A stretch of 64,000 nucleotides of DNA from Megascapheus bottae (GCA_024803745.1 JANJXV010000020.1:17958777-18022776); one strand, 5' to 3'. Positions 44,271-55,926 are shown, numbered from the stretch's first letter. A program made the numbers and translations. Notes: generated from the sequence alone by a model not told the origin.

Positions 44271-45950
44271 CACCATCATATCCACATCTCTTCTTTGAAA
44301 CACCAATGCTAATAATTGGCAATGCATAAAGGACCTTCTAGTACCTTTCAAGTATATTGTAAGCTATCCTATGGGTATGATTTGACTTAGTATTTTCAAC
44401 TTTCTGATATAAAAACTGGCATACGATTGTGAGAAAACCACAAAACATTTAAACCTCAGTGTTGTAATCAACAAAATAAGAATAATGACCCATAATTTCA
44501 TGATAGTTGTGAGAAAGGTTGTTGTGTCATATAAAGCAGTCAGTCAAGTCTGTTTGATACGTAAAATTAGCTACCAATAAATGGCAGACAAATTTTATAT
44601 CCAAATTCTTCCCAGCCTAATTCACCTCACTATGTAAAAAAAATTAAGTCAAACTTTTAGAAGTATAGCTTTTTGAAAGCACCTCTACTCAAAGCAGTTT
44701 ATTATGGTTATGAGGATTATCTGAAGTTTTAAGATTATTAAAAGGACTATGAATTTAAGGTTTCCAAAAATTAAAATCAAACCATCATGTCATTATCACC
44801 ACTGATAATATTTGAAGACAAAAGATGTTTAAGTTTTTAGAGTTAATTGAAAAGATTCAACTTAGCTTATGAAACTTTTGTTTTATAAAAGGCACTGTGT
44901 CATGCTCACCCAAAGATCTGTGCTTCCTGATTATGTACATTTGGCCAGGGAGAATCAGGTGTTAAATACTAAACAGGACACTTAGAGGCCCTCTCACAAC
45001 AAGTCATCCATATTAAGATATGTGATGAAAAAGTATATGTCAATTTGCTGACTTAAAGGTAGCATTGGTCTTTCAAAGTCATGAAAATATCTTTCTTTAA
45101 GGCAGTAATAATAATTCCCAACATAATCAAGATTTCATTTTTTGTCTCTTATGTTTAGGGTTATTTCTCCGTGAAACAAAGTCTGAAATTGAACTATAAG
45201 CATCCTTAACAGGAGGCAGAGGGAAGCGAGAGCTGAAAGCAAAGAAAATTGAAAGCAAAGTCTAGTCTTAGTTTAAGAATATGTTTGAGGAGAATGATGA
45301 AAGGGATACCATGGATCCAGATTCATTGTACATATAAATTGACATTGAATTGAAATCCCTTTGCAAACTACTTAAAGATAATTATTTTTAAAGAAAATAT
45401 TTTATAGAGGTATGTGTGTTTGGGGATACCATGATGATATTTTCTTAGTGGATGACTTTTTTATTTCTTTCTCTAAACCTGCAAAAAAATGATGGGAATT
45501 TATAAAATACTTTTTCAGTTTTTACTCATTATATTCAGTATGTTTCTCTCAAGGGGAAAGAAAATGGAAGTATCTTTATACGAGAGGTAATCTTGCACAT
45601 AGAATAGGTATTGTTCTCAGGGTGCTGGGTGCCTATAATGGTTCTTGCTCTAGGCCTCTTTACTACCCTCTGGAGGTCACATGGCAGAATAGCTCAAGGT
45701 CTAAGAGGGAGTTTGACAAGGAGCCTCGAAAGAAAAATATTCCTAATAGACATCTTCAAATAGCACCAAAACTCTCAAAATTCACCCAGAGTTTCTAGCT
45801 GAGGTTAGCAAGGCTTGAGTGCCTACTTGGACTTTAGGAGAATAAAAAGTAATGTTGTGGATGGCTTGGTTCATACAAACACTCTCCTTTTATTTTAGAA
45901 AAAACTTAAGAAGTTTGAATAAAAATTGGATATTGGATGGTATTAAGGAA
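44271..45950. other. Unique intergenic DNA, repeat-poor
   Basis: Nothing recognised. Confidence 0.45.
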
Positions 45951-45956
45951 TCACTA

Positions 45957-46095
45957 TTTTTTTTTGCCCATCCCGGGCCTGAGCGCTGTCCTTGGTGTTT
46001 TTGGCCTTTTCTATGTATACGGTACTGAGGAATCAAACCCAGGTATTCGTGTATGCTAGGCAAGCACTCTACCACTAGGCCAAACTCACAGCCCA
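45957..46095 (-). mobile_element. IDL-Geo-type SINE, internally deleted
   Basis: Right-monomer tip GGGCCTGAGCGCTGTCC fused after a gap of about 55 bases to TTTTCTATGTATACGGTAC and the complete left monomer. Degenerate duplication AGGAATCACTATTTT / AGGAATCATTACTTTT. Confidence 0.85.
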
Positions 46096-46154
46096 GGAAT
46101 CATTACTTTTGATCTGTTTGATAGTACCACAGTATGGTTTTGTAAGAAAATGGC

Positions 46155-46378
46155 TATTTATTTATTTATTGTGTGTGGTTACTGGTGTTGAATTTAGGAT
46201 GTCATGTTTTTGCCTTCCTTTTCATTCGAGGCTCATGCTCTATCAGTTGAGAATTTCACTTCTGGGTTTTTTGATGGTTAATGGGAAATGAGATTATCTT
46301 TGATTTATCTGCCTTTTAACTGATCCTCATATATCATCCTCCTAAGTAACTAGAAGTGTGAGGAAATGGTGCCTGATT
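46155..46378 (-). mobile_element. B1-type composite SINE, old
   Basis: TTGAATTTAGGATGTCATG, TGATGGTTAATGGGAAATGAG, CCTCCTAAGTAACTAGAAG. Confidence 0.65.
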
Positions 46379-46475
46379 ACAAAATGTCACTCTTTAAAAA
46401 GAGATAATTACTTTAAATTTCAAGAGTGAGATCTAAGGATGATGCTTGGTATTTTCTTTTAAAGAAAACTTAAGA

Positions 46476-46710
46476 GGGAGCCTGGCAGGTGGCTCATGCC
46501 TGGAATCCTAGCTACTGTGGAGGCTGAGATCTGAGGATTAAGGTTCAAAGCCAGCCCAGGCACAAAAGGACCTGAGACTCTTATCTCGAATTAACCTCTA
46601 GAAAATGGGAAGTGGGGCTTGGCTCAAGGGCAGGGCAGTAGCTTGAGCTGAATCGCTCAGGGACAGTGACCAAAGAGTTCAAGCCTCATGACCCTCAAAA
46701 AAAAAAATCC
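46476..46710 (+). mobile_element. B1-type composite SINE
   Basis: CCTGGCAGGTGGCTCATGCC, AATCCTAGCTACTGTGGAGGC, GAAGTGGGGCTTGGCTCAAG, AGAGTTCAAGCCTC, A-tail. Confidence 0.87.
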
Positions 46711-48700
46711 TTTAGGGGAAAAACTTAATGAAGCATTCTAATAGATCTTGATAACCATTGAATTTTGACATTAGATTATTACTTTTTGTGAATGTATGAA
46801 CAGTTTTAAAAGAACAAATTCCTGCTTTGCCAGTCCATGTCCCATGACATTAGGCAGAGCATTTCTCTTTGCTGTGTTCTGATTTTCTCTCGGGTGAAGC
46901 ACGAGTCGCGGAGTGAACTGGACTCTATGGGCTCAGAGTGTAGCACCTGGCGTGCATGCGCACTGGACCCTGTGGATCATCCTTTACATTCAATTGGGAT
47001 CTAGAATCAGGAAAGATATTTTTGGCTGCCTGCCATTTACATTCTCACTGTTAGTTTTTCTGATCCCTTAGCCAGCTCTCCCTTGAATTATGAATATGAA
47101 TATAAACAAGGCAAATACTTAGAGCAAATGCTTACTTCTCACTGACTACAGTTCTAAAGATACATGTATTTTCAGGTGATAGAAGTCCCGGAAAATTAGT
47201 CATTTAATAGAGAGTGGGGAGCAGAGAGGAGAAATTGGGGGAGGAAAAGATACCACAAACAATATTCGCTGGTTAACACACTTTATATTTAACAAAATAA
47301 TTTTTAATAATATATTTTTTTACACATCAAATATTGTTGCTAGAATCCCCCTCCCCCCTTTTTTTTACAGTTTAGTGTTTAGGTTTTTTTTTTCCTCACT
47401 AGTTTTCAGGCACACCATTTTTTTTTTCAAAGATTTTAGAAACTGGATCATTTTAACAGGCATTAGCTGACAAACAGGATGTTGATCCCCTTATTTAAAC
47501 ATAACTGTTGTTAAAGCCAAGAACCAAAGGCGGAGGGGCAAAAATGGATACAGAGGTAACAGTGTGTCTGCAAATAAAGAGTTGAGAGGAAAAAACACAA
47601 CAGATGAGAACACAGTCTTGATGTGCAGAGTTTGGATAGAATTTCTCAGTGACTATGGTAGAAGAAGGTTGTAAAGTGCCGATCAGTTTATGAGAAATTC
47701 TGTCACAGTATTGGTTTATCCCTCCCTAAAGGGGCAGAGATATCAATGTTACAAAATCTTAAAAGAAACAGCTTGTAGTGAGAATACCAAAAAATAAAAA
47801 TAAAAACCAACTAAAACAACAATCAAAATTTCCCTCTTGAGCTAGTAACAGACTGCCTCCCACATAATCTCTGAAGAGAGTTTCTTGATGGATGTTATAC
47901 TCTATTCCAGCAAAATCTTGCTGTGACTCTAACTGTGCCAAGACTTTGATGCAAAATTTCTGCACCTCAGCTTTCCCAGCTGCATTCTCGTTCTATTTTC
48001 TAAAAAGGACATAGTAACTCCTTAATAATAGATAAGGTACTATGCTACATGGCTCTATTAATGATATTTTCTGAGTCTCAAACCTTATTCCTGTCGTTTG
48101 TTATTATTGTTATTATTTCTTTCCAAGAGTGTGGATTTTTGATGTTGGCTGTGGGCAACCTCAGGCCCAGAGAAAGCTCTATAATGCGTCTCCGTCTAGA
48201 CACAGTTCTGAGTGCAGGCATAAATCATGCAGAATTATTCATGAATGATTCACAACTGTCTCTATGATGTATCCATGGTAGCAAACAGAAAGGCACCAAC
48301 CTTGTAGCAAATAGGTGTTCAAAGGAAGGCAGCTGGATGCTCTTCCTCAAGGTGGCACTGGCTATTTGTTTCATGACACAAGCACAGTGTGCAAGGAAGT
48401 GTCATGTCCAATGCATCAGCATATTAATTTTGGAAATGACAACCCTTTCTTGATGACAGGAGATGCTTCAGGGAGGAGAGGCTGGCAAGTTTAAATGAAA
48501 ACCCAATTGATGAGACTAAAGGAACTGGTGTCCATAGAGGGAACCTTTGAAATGTCACTTCTCATGGAGGAGATCCACTCATTCTGAGATTGCTGTTTGT
48601 GCATGACCCAAAGGTCTCAGAGGCTCACTGAAGCCCTAGGCCGGGCCAGAGTTTCCCCATATGTCTCTCAGCAGAAACTTCCCTATTGCTTTTTAAGACG
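46711..48700. other. Repeat-poor DNA downstream of VWC2L
   Basis: No recognisable young repeats. A small CpG-containing patch at 46890-46970 includes a near NRF1 motif (see findings). T-rich runs at 47310-47430. Confidence 0.45.
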
Positions 48701-48701
48701 A

Positions 48702-48905
48702 TTGCTTCTTAGCCAGGTGACATTTTGCCCCCATCCCTTGGGGACATCTGGCAATGTCTGGAGACAGTTGGTTGTCACAGGTGAATGAGGGGATGCTAAC
48801 AATACATAATGCATAGAAAGCCGGGGGTGTTGTTGAATATCTTAAAAATGCACAAATTATTCTCCACCAAGAAATGTCACTACTGCTAAGGTTGCCATAA
48901 TACCT
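48702..48905 (+). mobile_element. MER20 (hAT-Charlie non-autonomous DNA transposon)
   Basis: CATTTTGCCCCCATCCCTTGG, GGACATCTGGCAATGTCTGG, GTTGGTTGTCACAGG, AAATGTCACTACTGCTAAGG follow MER20 from left to right. One terminal inverted repeat is eroded. MER20 copies in other mammals can act as enhancers; nothing here proves it. Confidence 0.75.
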
Positions 48906-49099
48906 TACTCCACAGGAGCCAAGGTGAAGCCAGACTTAGGGTGAGAGCAGAGAAAAAAAGATGATTGGTAATGAAAACAATCTTGACGTTTCCTCAAGGA
49001 CCCTTGAGTGTTTTGGGGACAGGAGAGTAGAATGAACAGCTAAGTGTACTATGCCATGTGGTTTCAGAACTGCAAATTTTGTATTTAATTTGAGGTGGC

Positions 49100-50418
49100 A
49101 TCTGATACCCTGTGTACATTTATTATTATTATTTATTATTATTATTATTATTTGTTATTATACTAGCAGCATTACCAGGGCAACCTTGAGACTCTTCAAA
49201 GGTTCATTTTAATAGCTCAGTACCTAATATATACATTAAAAATGTTCAACAAATGAAATTGTATTGTGCAAAGCTCCCTCTACCCTAATCTTTAATTTTA
49301 AATCAGCACTTGAGGTGGAAAGTGTCCTGAATCTGGATTGTAGACTTAGGGCTGAGTGGTTGTTACTATAACATGGCAAACACAGTGTCCCAAACCACAA
49401 AAAAACCCCAAAACAAAACCCAACCTGTTCATGTGTTAAGACTGGCTTTCAGCGAAATCTGAACTTAAAAGTAAGACACATTCAGAAGGATTCAGATTCA
49501 CAGTGGAGCTACTCATCCTGGTTCTGGAATTTATAATACCTGGTGACCAAATGGGTTTACAGTGTGTTTAATTACAAACCAAACTTCAATCAGTGTCACA
49601 AAGTCTGGTGATAAAGGCTACCAATGGTAAATACCTATCTCTTTGGGATTTTTACTTAACCTCATGATGTTCTTCACCTAATTTTTTTTTGATTGGCAGT
49701 TTCAAAGTTTTGTAAATGGAAAGCGTGGTTTGTAAGAATTAGATTGTGAACCTCTACCGCTAAATCACAGAGTGTCACTTCCCCACTCTGAGCGGCACAG
49801 GTCGTTTTGTGCCTGCCCCTCATTTCTCAGCTCACAGCATGTGACATTTGCTTGAGAGAATTAATTGGTGGAATGTACTTGTATCTTCCTGTTCTGGAAG
49901 AATCCTTTTCGTTGACATTTTGCTTTACTAAATCTTTGTTTTTGATACAACTCAAAACTTTAATGTGCAACCAGAGTTAGTCCTTTAGACTCTAAAGGTG
50001 AAAAGTAAAATACGATAAAGGGGAAAAATGCCATGTGGGATGCACAGAAGAGTAAAACTGGAGTCAATGAAGGGACAGTGAGCTGGTAGGTCAGAGGCAT
50101 CACCGCAGAAGGAGTCTGGGCAAGGCTATTTCTTTCTTTTCATTCCAGAAATCCGGTCATCAAGTCACCATCAAGCATTGGAAATTACAAAAGCGGTTTG
50201 GATAGCTATATATCATATATATTTTATATAGCAAGAAGGAAGGGGAGACATCTCCCCTTAATAAAATATTCACTTTTGTCAACCCTAAAAGGTTTTGCTG
50301 GTGACCCTGTTGTAGCTGGCAGGAGTTTGTGTGTTTTTGTTGTGTTGTAGTCAACATGTGCAGTGTGGGAGCCATAGCGTCTTCTCCTAAGAACTCTGTC
50401 ATTTCTTGGGAGTTTGGC
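49100..50418 (-). other. VWC2L: VWC2L 3' UTR, extent uncertain
   Basis: Sequence downstream of the VWC2L stop is free of recognisable young SINEs or L1s for about 3 kb, as expected of a transcribed UTR and its flank. The first AATAAA on the minus strand (TTTATT on the plus strand) lies in an ATT-rich run near 49119-49160, which would give a 3' UTR of about 1.3 kb. ATTAAA variants occur nearer, near 49207 and 49959. Which one is used cannot be decided from sequence alone. Confidence 0.4.
49119..49163. repeat. (ATT)n microsatellite
   Basis: ATT/ATTT run within or just beyond the VWC2L 3' UTR. On the minus strand it supplies AATAAA hexamers. Confidence 0.9.
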
Positions 50419-50567
50419 CTACACAGTCTGCTTGCCTTGGCATTCGCGCTTTGAGCACTGAGCAGGCTTCCACCAGTCTCCATTGTGACAGTGACAGATG
50501 TTGCATTCATCCACTTTCACTTCAATGCCAGCCGGAATTATTGTAGTTCCTGCAAAACAGTTGGGAC
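50419..50567 (-). CDS. VWC2L: VWC2L, last coding exon (C-terminal 48 residues and stop)
   Basis: Reading the minus strand, a CAG splice acceptor (50570-50568) is followed by an exon opening with the last two bases of a split Gly codon. It then encodes 48 residues beginning [13 protein letters not shown] and ending [11 protein letters not shown], with a TAG stop at 50421-50419. The peptide contains the [18 protein letters not shown] cluster, a cysteine pattern typical of the C-terminal part of a VWC-type module. It matches, as I remember it, the extreme C-terminus of mammalian VWC2L, a secreted protein of about 222 residues with two upstream VWC domains. VWC2L is a Brorin-like extracellular protein linked to BMP antagonism and neural or bone expression. 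Only this exon is present; the other exons must lie to the right beyond 64000. No frameshift or premature stop is seen. A 116-codon frame overlapping it on the same strand (50160-50510) is out of phase and spurious. Seen: splice site, frame, stop. Known: family identity. Inferred: orthology. Confidence 0.93.
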
Positions 50568-50570
50568 CTG

Positions 50571-51605
50571 GAACACACATACATTGATTAGTTGATTAAA
50601 TCTAAGAACCTCCCTCTTTCCCTTTCTAGCCCTTCTCCCCTCCACTCAACCCCCCCCCTACCCACCTCAAGCCATGAATGAGCAGGTCAGACCATGGTAA
50701 GGAACTGTCTTTGAATTAAGTAATCATTTAGCCATCCTCTTCCAATTTTAACTCTCATCATGACTATCTTCTGGACCCAATTCATATTTTTCATGTATAT
50801 CACTGACATTAGAAAAATTACCTTGAAGTCGTTGTACAAGGGAAGTGTCATTTAACAAAATAGTATATGAATACATTGCATCTTGATCTCATCTCCCACC
50901 CACCACTTTCTTTACATTTCTCAATTCTGTGGTATATATAATGAATCTTGACTGTATTCTTCCCCTCCACCCTGCTTCATTGTCTTAGCCCCTTCTCCTT
51001 AGCTCTGCTCCCCTTTAAAAGTACCCATCTCTTGGTGCTTATTTCATTGGGATTTGACAGTTTTTCTAAACATTCGTATGATGTAAGCTGTCCACAGTGT
51101 CTATTATCATTTAATTCACTCACTGGGAACTGCTTGCACACCATCTAGAATTATATTTATTTATAGATTTATAGGGATGACAGAGAAAGATGGAGGCAGA
51201 GAGACAGAGATAGAGACAGGGAGAGAGGAAAGAGGAGAGAGATGCCTGCTTCTGGAGTACATGCACTTTTCTAAAGGTTCTATGGATTAAGCTCCATTTG
51301 TTTTGTCCTCTGGGAAAAGGCTGGCAGTATTCTCTGCAACACAAATAGAGGCCTGGTACGGCCTGCATCACCTGGTGCTCCCAGAGGCTGTTCTTCCTGC
51401 ATGTGGTGAGTGTGAGACAATGAATTCAGTACCTCCCAAGTATAGTTCCTGGAATCCCCGGCTTGTTTCTTGATAACAATGAATAATTCATGACCAGATG
51501 ATTTATTCATGTCTCCAGATAAGCTCTGTTGGAGGCTCACTTGATTCTTATAAGCAAAGTTCTTTAATCTGCTTTTTTAAAAAAAATATTTGAGAATAAC
51601 TCAAA
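50571..51605. other. Intronic unique DNA
   Basis: Includes C-run at 50650-50660 and purine-rich AGAGA at 51180-51240. No exon or repeat recognised. Confidence 0.45.
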
Positions 51606-51606
51606 A

Positions 51607-51835
51607 GGTTGCTGGGTGCTCGGGGCTCATGCCTATATTTCTAGCTATTCAGGACAGTGAGATCTGAGGATTGAGGTTCAAAGTCAGCTTGGGCAGGGTA
51701 GTCTGTGATATTTTTATCTTCAGTTAATCAGCAAAAAGTCAAAAGTGGAACAGTAGCTCAAGTGTTAGAACACTAGCCTTGAGCACAAAACCCCAAAGCT
51801 GGTGCCCAGGCCCTGAGTTCAAGTCCCAGAAGCAT

Positions 51836-51837
<2 letters not shown>
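51607..51837 (+). mobile_element. B1-type composite SINE
   Basis: GCTGGGTGCTCGGGGCTCATGCC, CTAGCTATTCAGGACAGTGAG, CCAGGCCCTGAGTTCAAG. Leads directly into a (CA)n run. Confidence 0.85.
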
Positions 51838-51884
<47 letters not shown>

Positions 51885-51917
51885 GCACGCACGCACGCAC
51901 GCACGCACACACACACT
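51838..51917. repeat. (CA)n(GCAC)n microsatellite at a SINE tail
   Basis: About 21 CA units, about 7 GCAC units, then CA again. Alternating purine-pyrimidine throughout. Confidence 0.97.
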
Positions 51918-52069
51918 CCCAAAACAACAGCAGCAACAACAAAGAATGATACAAATGATTGGCTTTTAGAAATACACAAGAATTTTATTTTACTTTTTCA
52001 GGTTCAAAAAACTTTACTGAAAATGTCACCTCTTCATTTAAGATGAATGTTTTAAAAAGTGACAAATTT

Positions 52070-52285
52070 GGGCTGGGAGTTTGGCCTAGTGGTAGAGTGC
52101 TTGCCTAGCATGCACGAAGACCCAGGTTCAATTCCTCGGTACCACATACATAGAAAAAAGCAGAAGTGGTGCCGAGACTCAAGTGGTAGAGCTCTAGCCT
52201 TGAGAAAGTCCAAGGACAGTGCTCAGGCCCTGAGCTCAAGCCCAGGACTGGCAAAAACAAAACAACAACAACAACAAAAAACCCC
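52070..52285 (+). mobile_element. IDL-Geo-type SINE
   Basis: Perfect 15-bp duplication AAAAGTGACAAATTT at 52055-52069 and 52286-52300. A box TGGCCTAGTGG at 52082-52092, B box GGTTCAATTCC at 52125-52135, right monomer ending CTCAAGCCCAGGACTGGC, (CAA)n tail. Confidence 0.95.
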
Positions 52286-52317
52286 AAAAGTGACAAATTT
52301 CACATTTGTAGCTATCT

Positions 52318-52537
52318 TTGTTTTGTTTTTGTTTGTTTCTTTGTGGATCATGGAGTTTGAACTCTGGGCCTGGGCACTGTCCCTGAGCTCTTCAGCTCCA
52401 GGCTACCACTCTACCCCTTGAGTCACAGCTCCACATCCTCTTTTCTAGTGATTAACTGGAGGTAAGAGTCTCACAGACTTTAGTGCCAGGGCAGGCTTTG
52501 AACTGTGAGCCTCAGCTCTCAACCTCCCAGCTTCATA
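52318..52537 (-). mobile_element. B1-type composite SINE
   Basis: GTTTGAACTCTGGGCCTGGGC, GTGATTAACTGGAGGTAAGAG, GGCTTTGAACTGTGAGCCTC. The last part of the B1 half is missing. Confidence 0.83.
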
Positions 52538-52763
52538 TTTGCACTTCTTATCTATCTCTCTTTATCTTTTCTCGTACATAACCCAATTATATGTTTTATA
52601 TTAGTCTCTTCCCATGTAGGTTCACCAGTGTTTAGAATTAGTTGATAGTCATTCCCAAGTTGAAATAAAATAAGAATTTCTTCCCAAAGTACAGTGGAGT
52701 ATAATGGAATGGTCCAAATTTGCTGGGTCTTCAAATAATTCTGTGTACATTTTATTATTATTT

Positions 52764-52935
52764 TTAAATGCCAGTCCAGCCTTGGATCAGGGCCTGAGCA
52801 CTGTCCTTGGGTTTTCTCAAGGCTAGAGCTCTACCATTTGAGCCACAGGGCCACTTCTGGCTTACCAAGGAATCGAGCACAGGTCTTCGTGCATGCTAGG
52901 CAAGCACTCTACCAGTAGGCCAAACTCCTGGCTCC
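52764..52935 (-). mobile_element. IDL-Geo-type SINE, partly deleted
   Basis: AGGGCCTGAGCACTGTCCTTGG, TTGAGCCACAGGGCCACTTC, a deletion of the linker, then CATGCTAGGCAAGCACTCTAC. Confidence 0.87.
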
Positions 52936-53321
52936 AATTCCATATACATTTGAAAGTACACAATTTGGTGAAAAGAGAGAGGATTAAATTGTCTACTAAT
53001 GACTTATTAATTCAGCATTCTTGGTCAGTCAGCATAGGTACTAATGGGTAAAATGGCCACACATGTTCACTGGTAGCCTACTTTTAACGTTTTTACCACT
53101 TGAGAATTTATGACACTATCTTTACCAAATAAATAAAATCAGAGGCTGTTTGTAGTTTTCATTTATCATTGCAGGGTTACTTTAAAAAACTGTAACTACT
53201 GAATGACAGTGTACCTTTATCAACACAGAACTATTATAAACAGCACAGGAATCCATTATTTTAGAGCTGCTTGTTATCAACGGTGTGTGCATTCATCATG
53301 GTGTTTGTGTTTCCTTGCCTT
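52936..53321. other. Intronic unique DNA
   Basis: Nothing recognised. Confidence 0.45.
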
Positions 53322-53340
53322 TCTTTCATTCACCTTTCTT

Positions 53341-54133
53341 TTGTTTAAAATTTTATTTTATTGTCAGGATAATGTATAGAGTTACAGTTACATTTACCAG
53401 GTAGTAGGTACATTAGCTCTCACACATTGATACCCCCTCTCATGTTTTTGTCCCCATTTCCCCTACCACCTATCCCAATCATCTTCTTTTCTCCCCTTCT
53501 CTTTTCTATTTCAAATAAACAAATAAATGTATATACAGTATATTGAGTAACAAAGTCAGATAGAGTAACAATATGAGATTAACTATAAGGGCAACAAAAG
53601 AGAAGAGAAATAACAGTGCATTAAGAATAACAACCACACAAGATAAAGCTCTTGTTTCCATATCATAGAGATCCTTTCATTTAGTCTCATCCTATATGGC
53701 CTTATGTATCTAGGTTTTGAGCTATTGTAATCCTCTGCTAAGAGAGTCCTAGATGTGTACTAATTATTACCAATGAGGGAAACCATTGAGCCTATGTTCT
53801 TTTGTGTCTGGCTTACTTCACTTAATATGATTTTTTCCAAGTTTTTCCATTTCCTTACAAATGGAGTGATGTCATTTTTTCTGATATCAGCATAGAATTC
53901 CATTGTGTGTATAAATACCGCATCTTCTTGATCCAATCATCTACTGAGGGACATTTGGGTTGGTTCCATATCTTAGCTGTGGTAAATAGTGCTGAAATGA
54001 ATACAGTGATGCTAGTGGCTTTAGTGTGTCCTTGTTTCTGGATTTTTGGGCAAATGCCAAGGAATGGATTTGCTGGGTCATAGGGGAGTTCTATGTAGAG
54101 TGTTTTGAGGAATCACCATACTGCTTTCCAGAG
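53341..54133 (-). mobile_element. L1 3' end (ORF2 end and 3' UTR)
   Basis: Complement of the L1 end: TTTTATTGTCAGGATAATGTA at the 3' terminus, through CACTTAATATGATTTTTTCC to CCAAGGAATGGATTTGCTGGG and GAATCACCATACTGCTTTCC. Duplication of 19 bp with one mismatch: TCTTTCATTCACCTTTCTT (53322-53340) and TCTTTCACTCACCTTTCTT (54134-54152). Confidence 0.92.
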
Positions 54134-54152
54134 TCTTTCACTCACCTTTCTT

Positions 54153-54840
54153 ACACAGTATCTGGGGCATGTACCTAAGCATGGGAAATCATCAAAAAAT
54201 GTGGGGGAAATACTGGGTCAGCTTTGATGATTAAACAGCTGTGGCTACTTGCTTTCATCTAGGAGAGGCTTTCTTGTTGTAATATGATCATGATAAGTCC
54301 TTGGCCAACCTAAGTGTCAACTGTTGAAAAAATGTTAATTCAGTATATTTGGGGTTTTTAAGACATTGTTTGATAGATTGCATTGTTTTTTTGATTGAAG
54401 CTGAGTTAATTTTACACCAAACCATGAATTTACTTGGCACTCAGAGCTGAGGGAGTCTGCTAAGAACTTGGCAAGGAGGCTTTCCCAGAATGCAGCTGGT
54501 TCTCCCGCATCTGTTGTAGACAGATATGTCTCAGCCTATCCAGTTCTAGACCAAATAAGGTCTGGCTGGTGCCAACGTAGTTTCAGAAATGTAACTAGAT
54601 CCGCCTGCCACCTGTCTGCTTGGGGTTAGCCTAGAGGAGCTATGTGGCTTCCTCACCCACATACCTAACCAAGACTTTTCACCCTAATTCTACTTTTAGC
54701 TTTTCCAGATGGGGAAAGAAAACATTTTTGATCTCAATAATCCTTTCAAAACCAAGAAATCTATGAAACAGGGAGAATATTTTCTAGTAAAGTTTTGACA
54801 GCTTCCTTAGAGGATTTGGAAATTTAACAGAACACTCTTA

Positions 54841-54879
<39 letters not shown>

Positions 54880-55630
54880 ATGTAAGTTTCTTGTTCATAA
54901 GGGTCTACTAGTTCCATAGCACAATAAGAAAAAAAGGTTGGGAGGAATGTCCAAAAAGAGGACCCTTACAAGTCTGGGGTTGTTTTGAAGGGGAATTTTA
55001 TGAGAGTTCTCTTTTTCACAGTTGTCCCAGTGTGCATATGTTGGTAGCATGCTACAGTGTATATATATTTGATCAGCCTCTATCTGTCATTTCTTAAGAG
55101 TCATGTAGAATTTGCTGTACTTGCAGCCCAAGAAATATTAATTACATTGATGGATAAAACACAAGAAAGATCTTTTTGCATGTGCCAAAACTGACCAAAT
55201 GCACTTCCCATAAATAACATAGTGAGCTCTCCACTGTCAGCGCTGACCCAGGAGTATTTTACGACATGCTTTGTTTGATCTTGTTAACTCCAGTAGCATA
55301 GTGACTTTATTGGTGCACTTCTGAGAATCTCAGGTGTGACTACAGCAAGTCTCAAGTTTGCTGTTAATAGTTTTACCTACTTAAAAGTAATTGAGATAAT
55401 TGTAAGTGGAATGGATGGCACTATTTAAGAATTGTTCTGGTTTTAGTCCTTCCTGCTGAATAGTGGTTAAATTAAATGCTAATTTGCTTTGAGCACATGA
55501 GTATTCTGTATGCAGGAAATCTACCCTCACTACTTCTCACTCTCCTCTTTTACTTGGGGAAAGAGTTGGTACTTTTGTCTTGGTCTGTGTGAAGGGGTAA
55601 AGTGCTTAGAAGAGTGAACTCAGAGGCAAA
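54153..55630. other. Intronic unique DNA with a (TG)n
   Basis: (TG)n of about 18 units at 54843-54880. No exon or other repeat recognised. Confidence 0.45.
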
Positions 55631-55635
55631 GCCAC

Positions 55636-55810
55636 ATATTTTAATGCAGAGGACTTGGAGAAACTCCAGAGGGGAGCAATGAAAATGATTAAACTGAAGG
55701 CTGGCAAATAGGACCTCTGAGAAAAGGTTAAGGGAATTGGAATTATTTAATCTAGAAAGAGAGGATAGAGGAACAACCCAATAATGCTCAGAGAAGGGAG
55801 GCTTATTATG
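55636..55810 (+). mobile_element. CR1/L3 LINE remnant
   Basis: GGAGAAACTCCAGAGGGGAG, CAATGAAAATGATTAAACTG, AGGACCTCTGAGAAAAGGTT and AATTATTTAATCTAGAAAG follow the conserved 3' part of CR1/L3 ORF2. The first block reads DLEKLQRGAMKMIK in one frame. L3 stopped moving before placental mammals diversified, yet this piece is easy to recognise. Confidence 0.72.
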
Positions 55811-55926
55811 TGATGAATGGCAAGCTACTGTACACTCTTTCTTCTGGGTCCTAGAATAAGAGGAGATGAAAATGATGCATTCATTCTCCTTGAACCAAAC
55901 ACACACTGTGCACACATATACATGAG

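Noticed and set aside
50160..50510. 116-codon minus-strand frame overlapping the VWC2L exon
   Set aside because: Out of phase with the conserved VWC2L C-terminus and runs past its stop; no domain.
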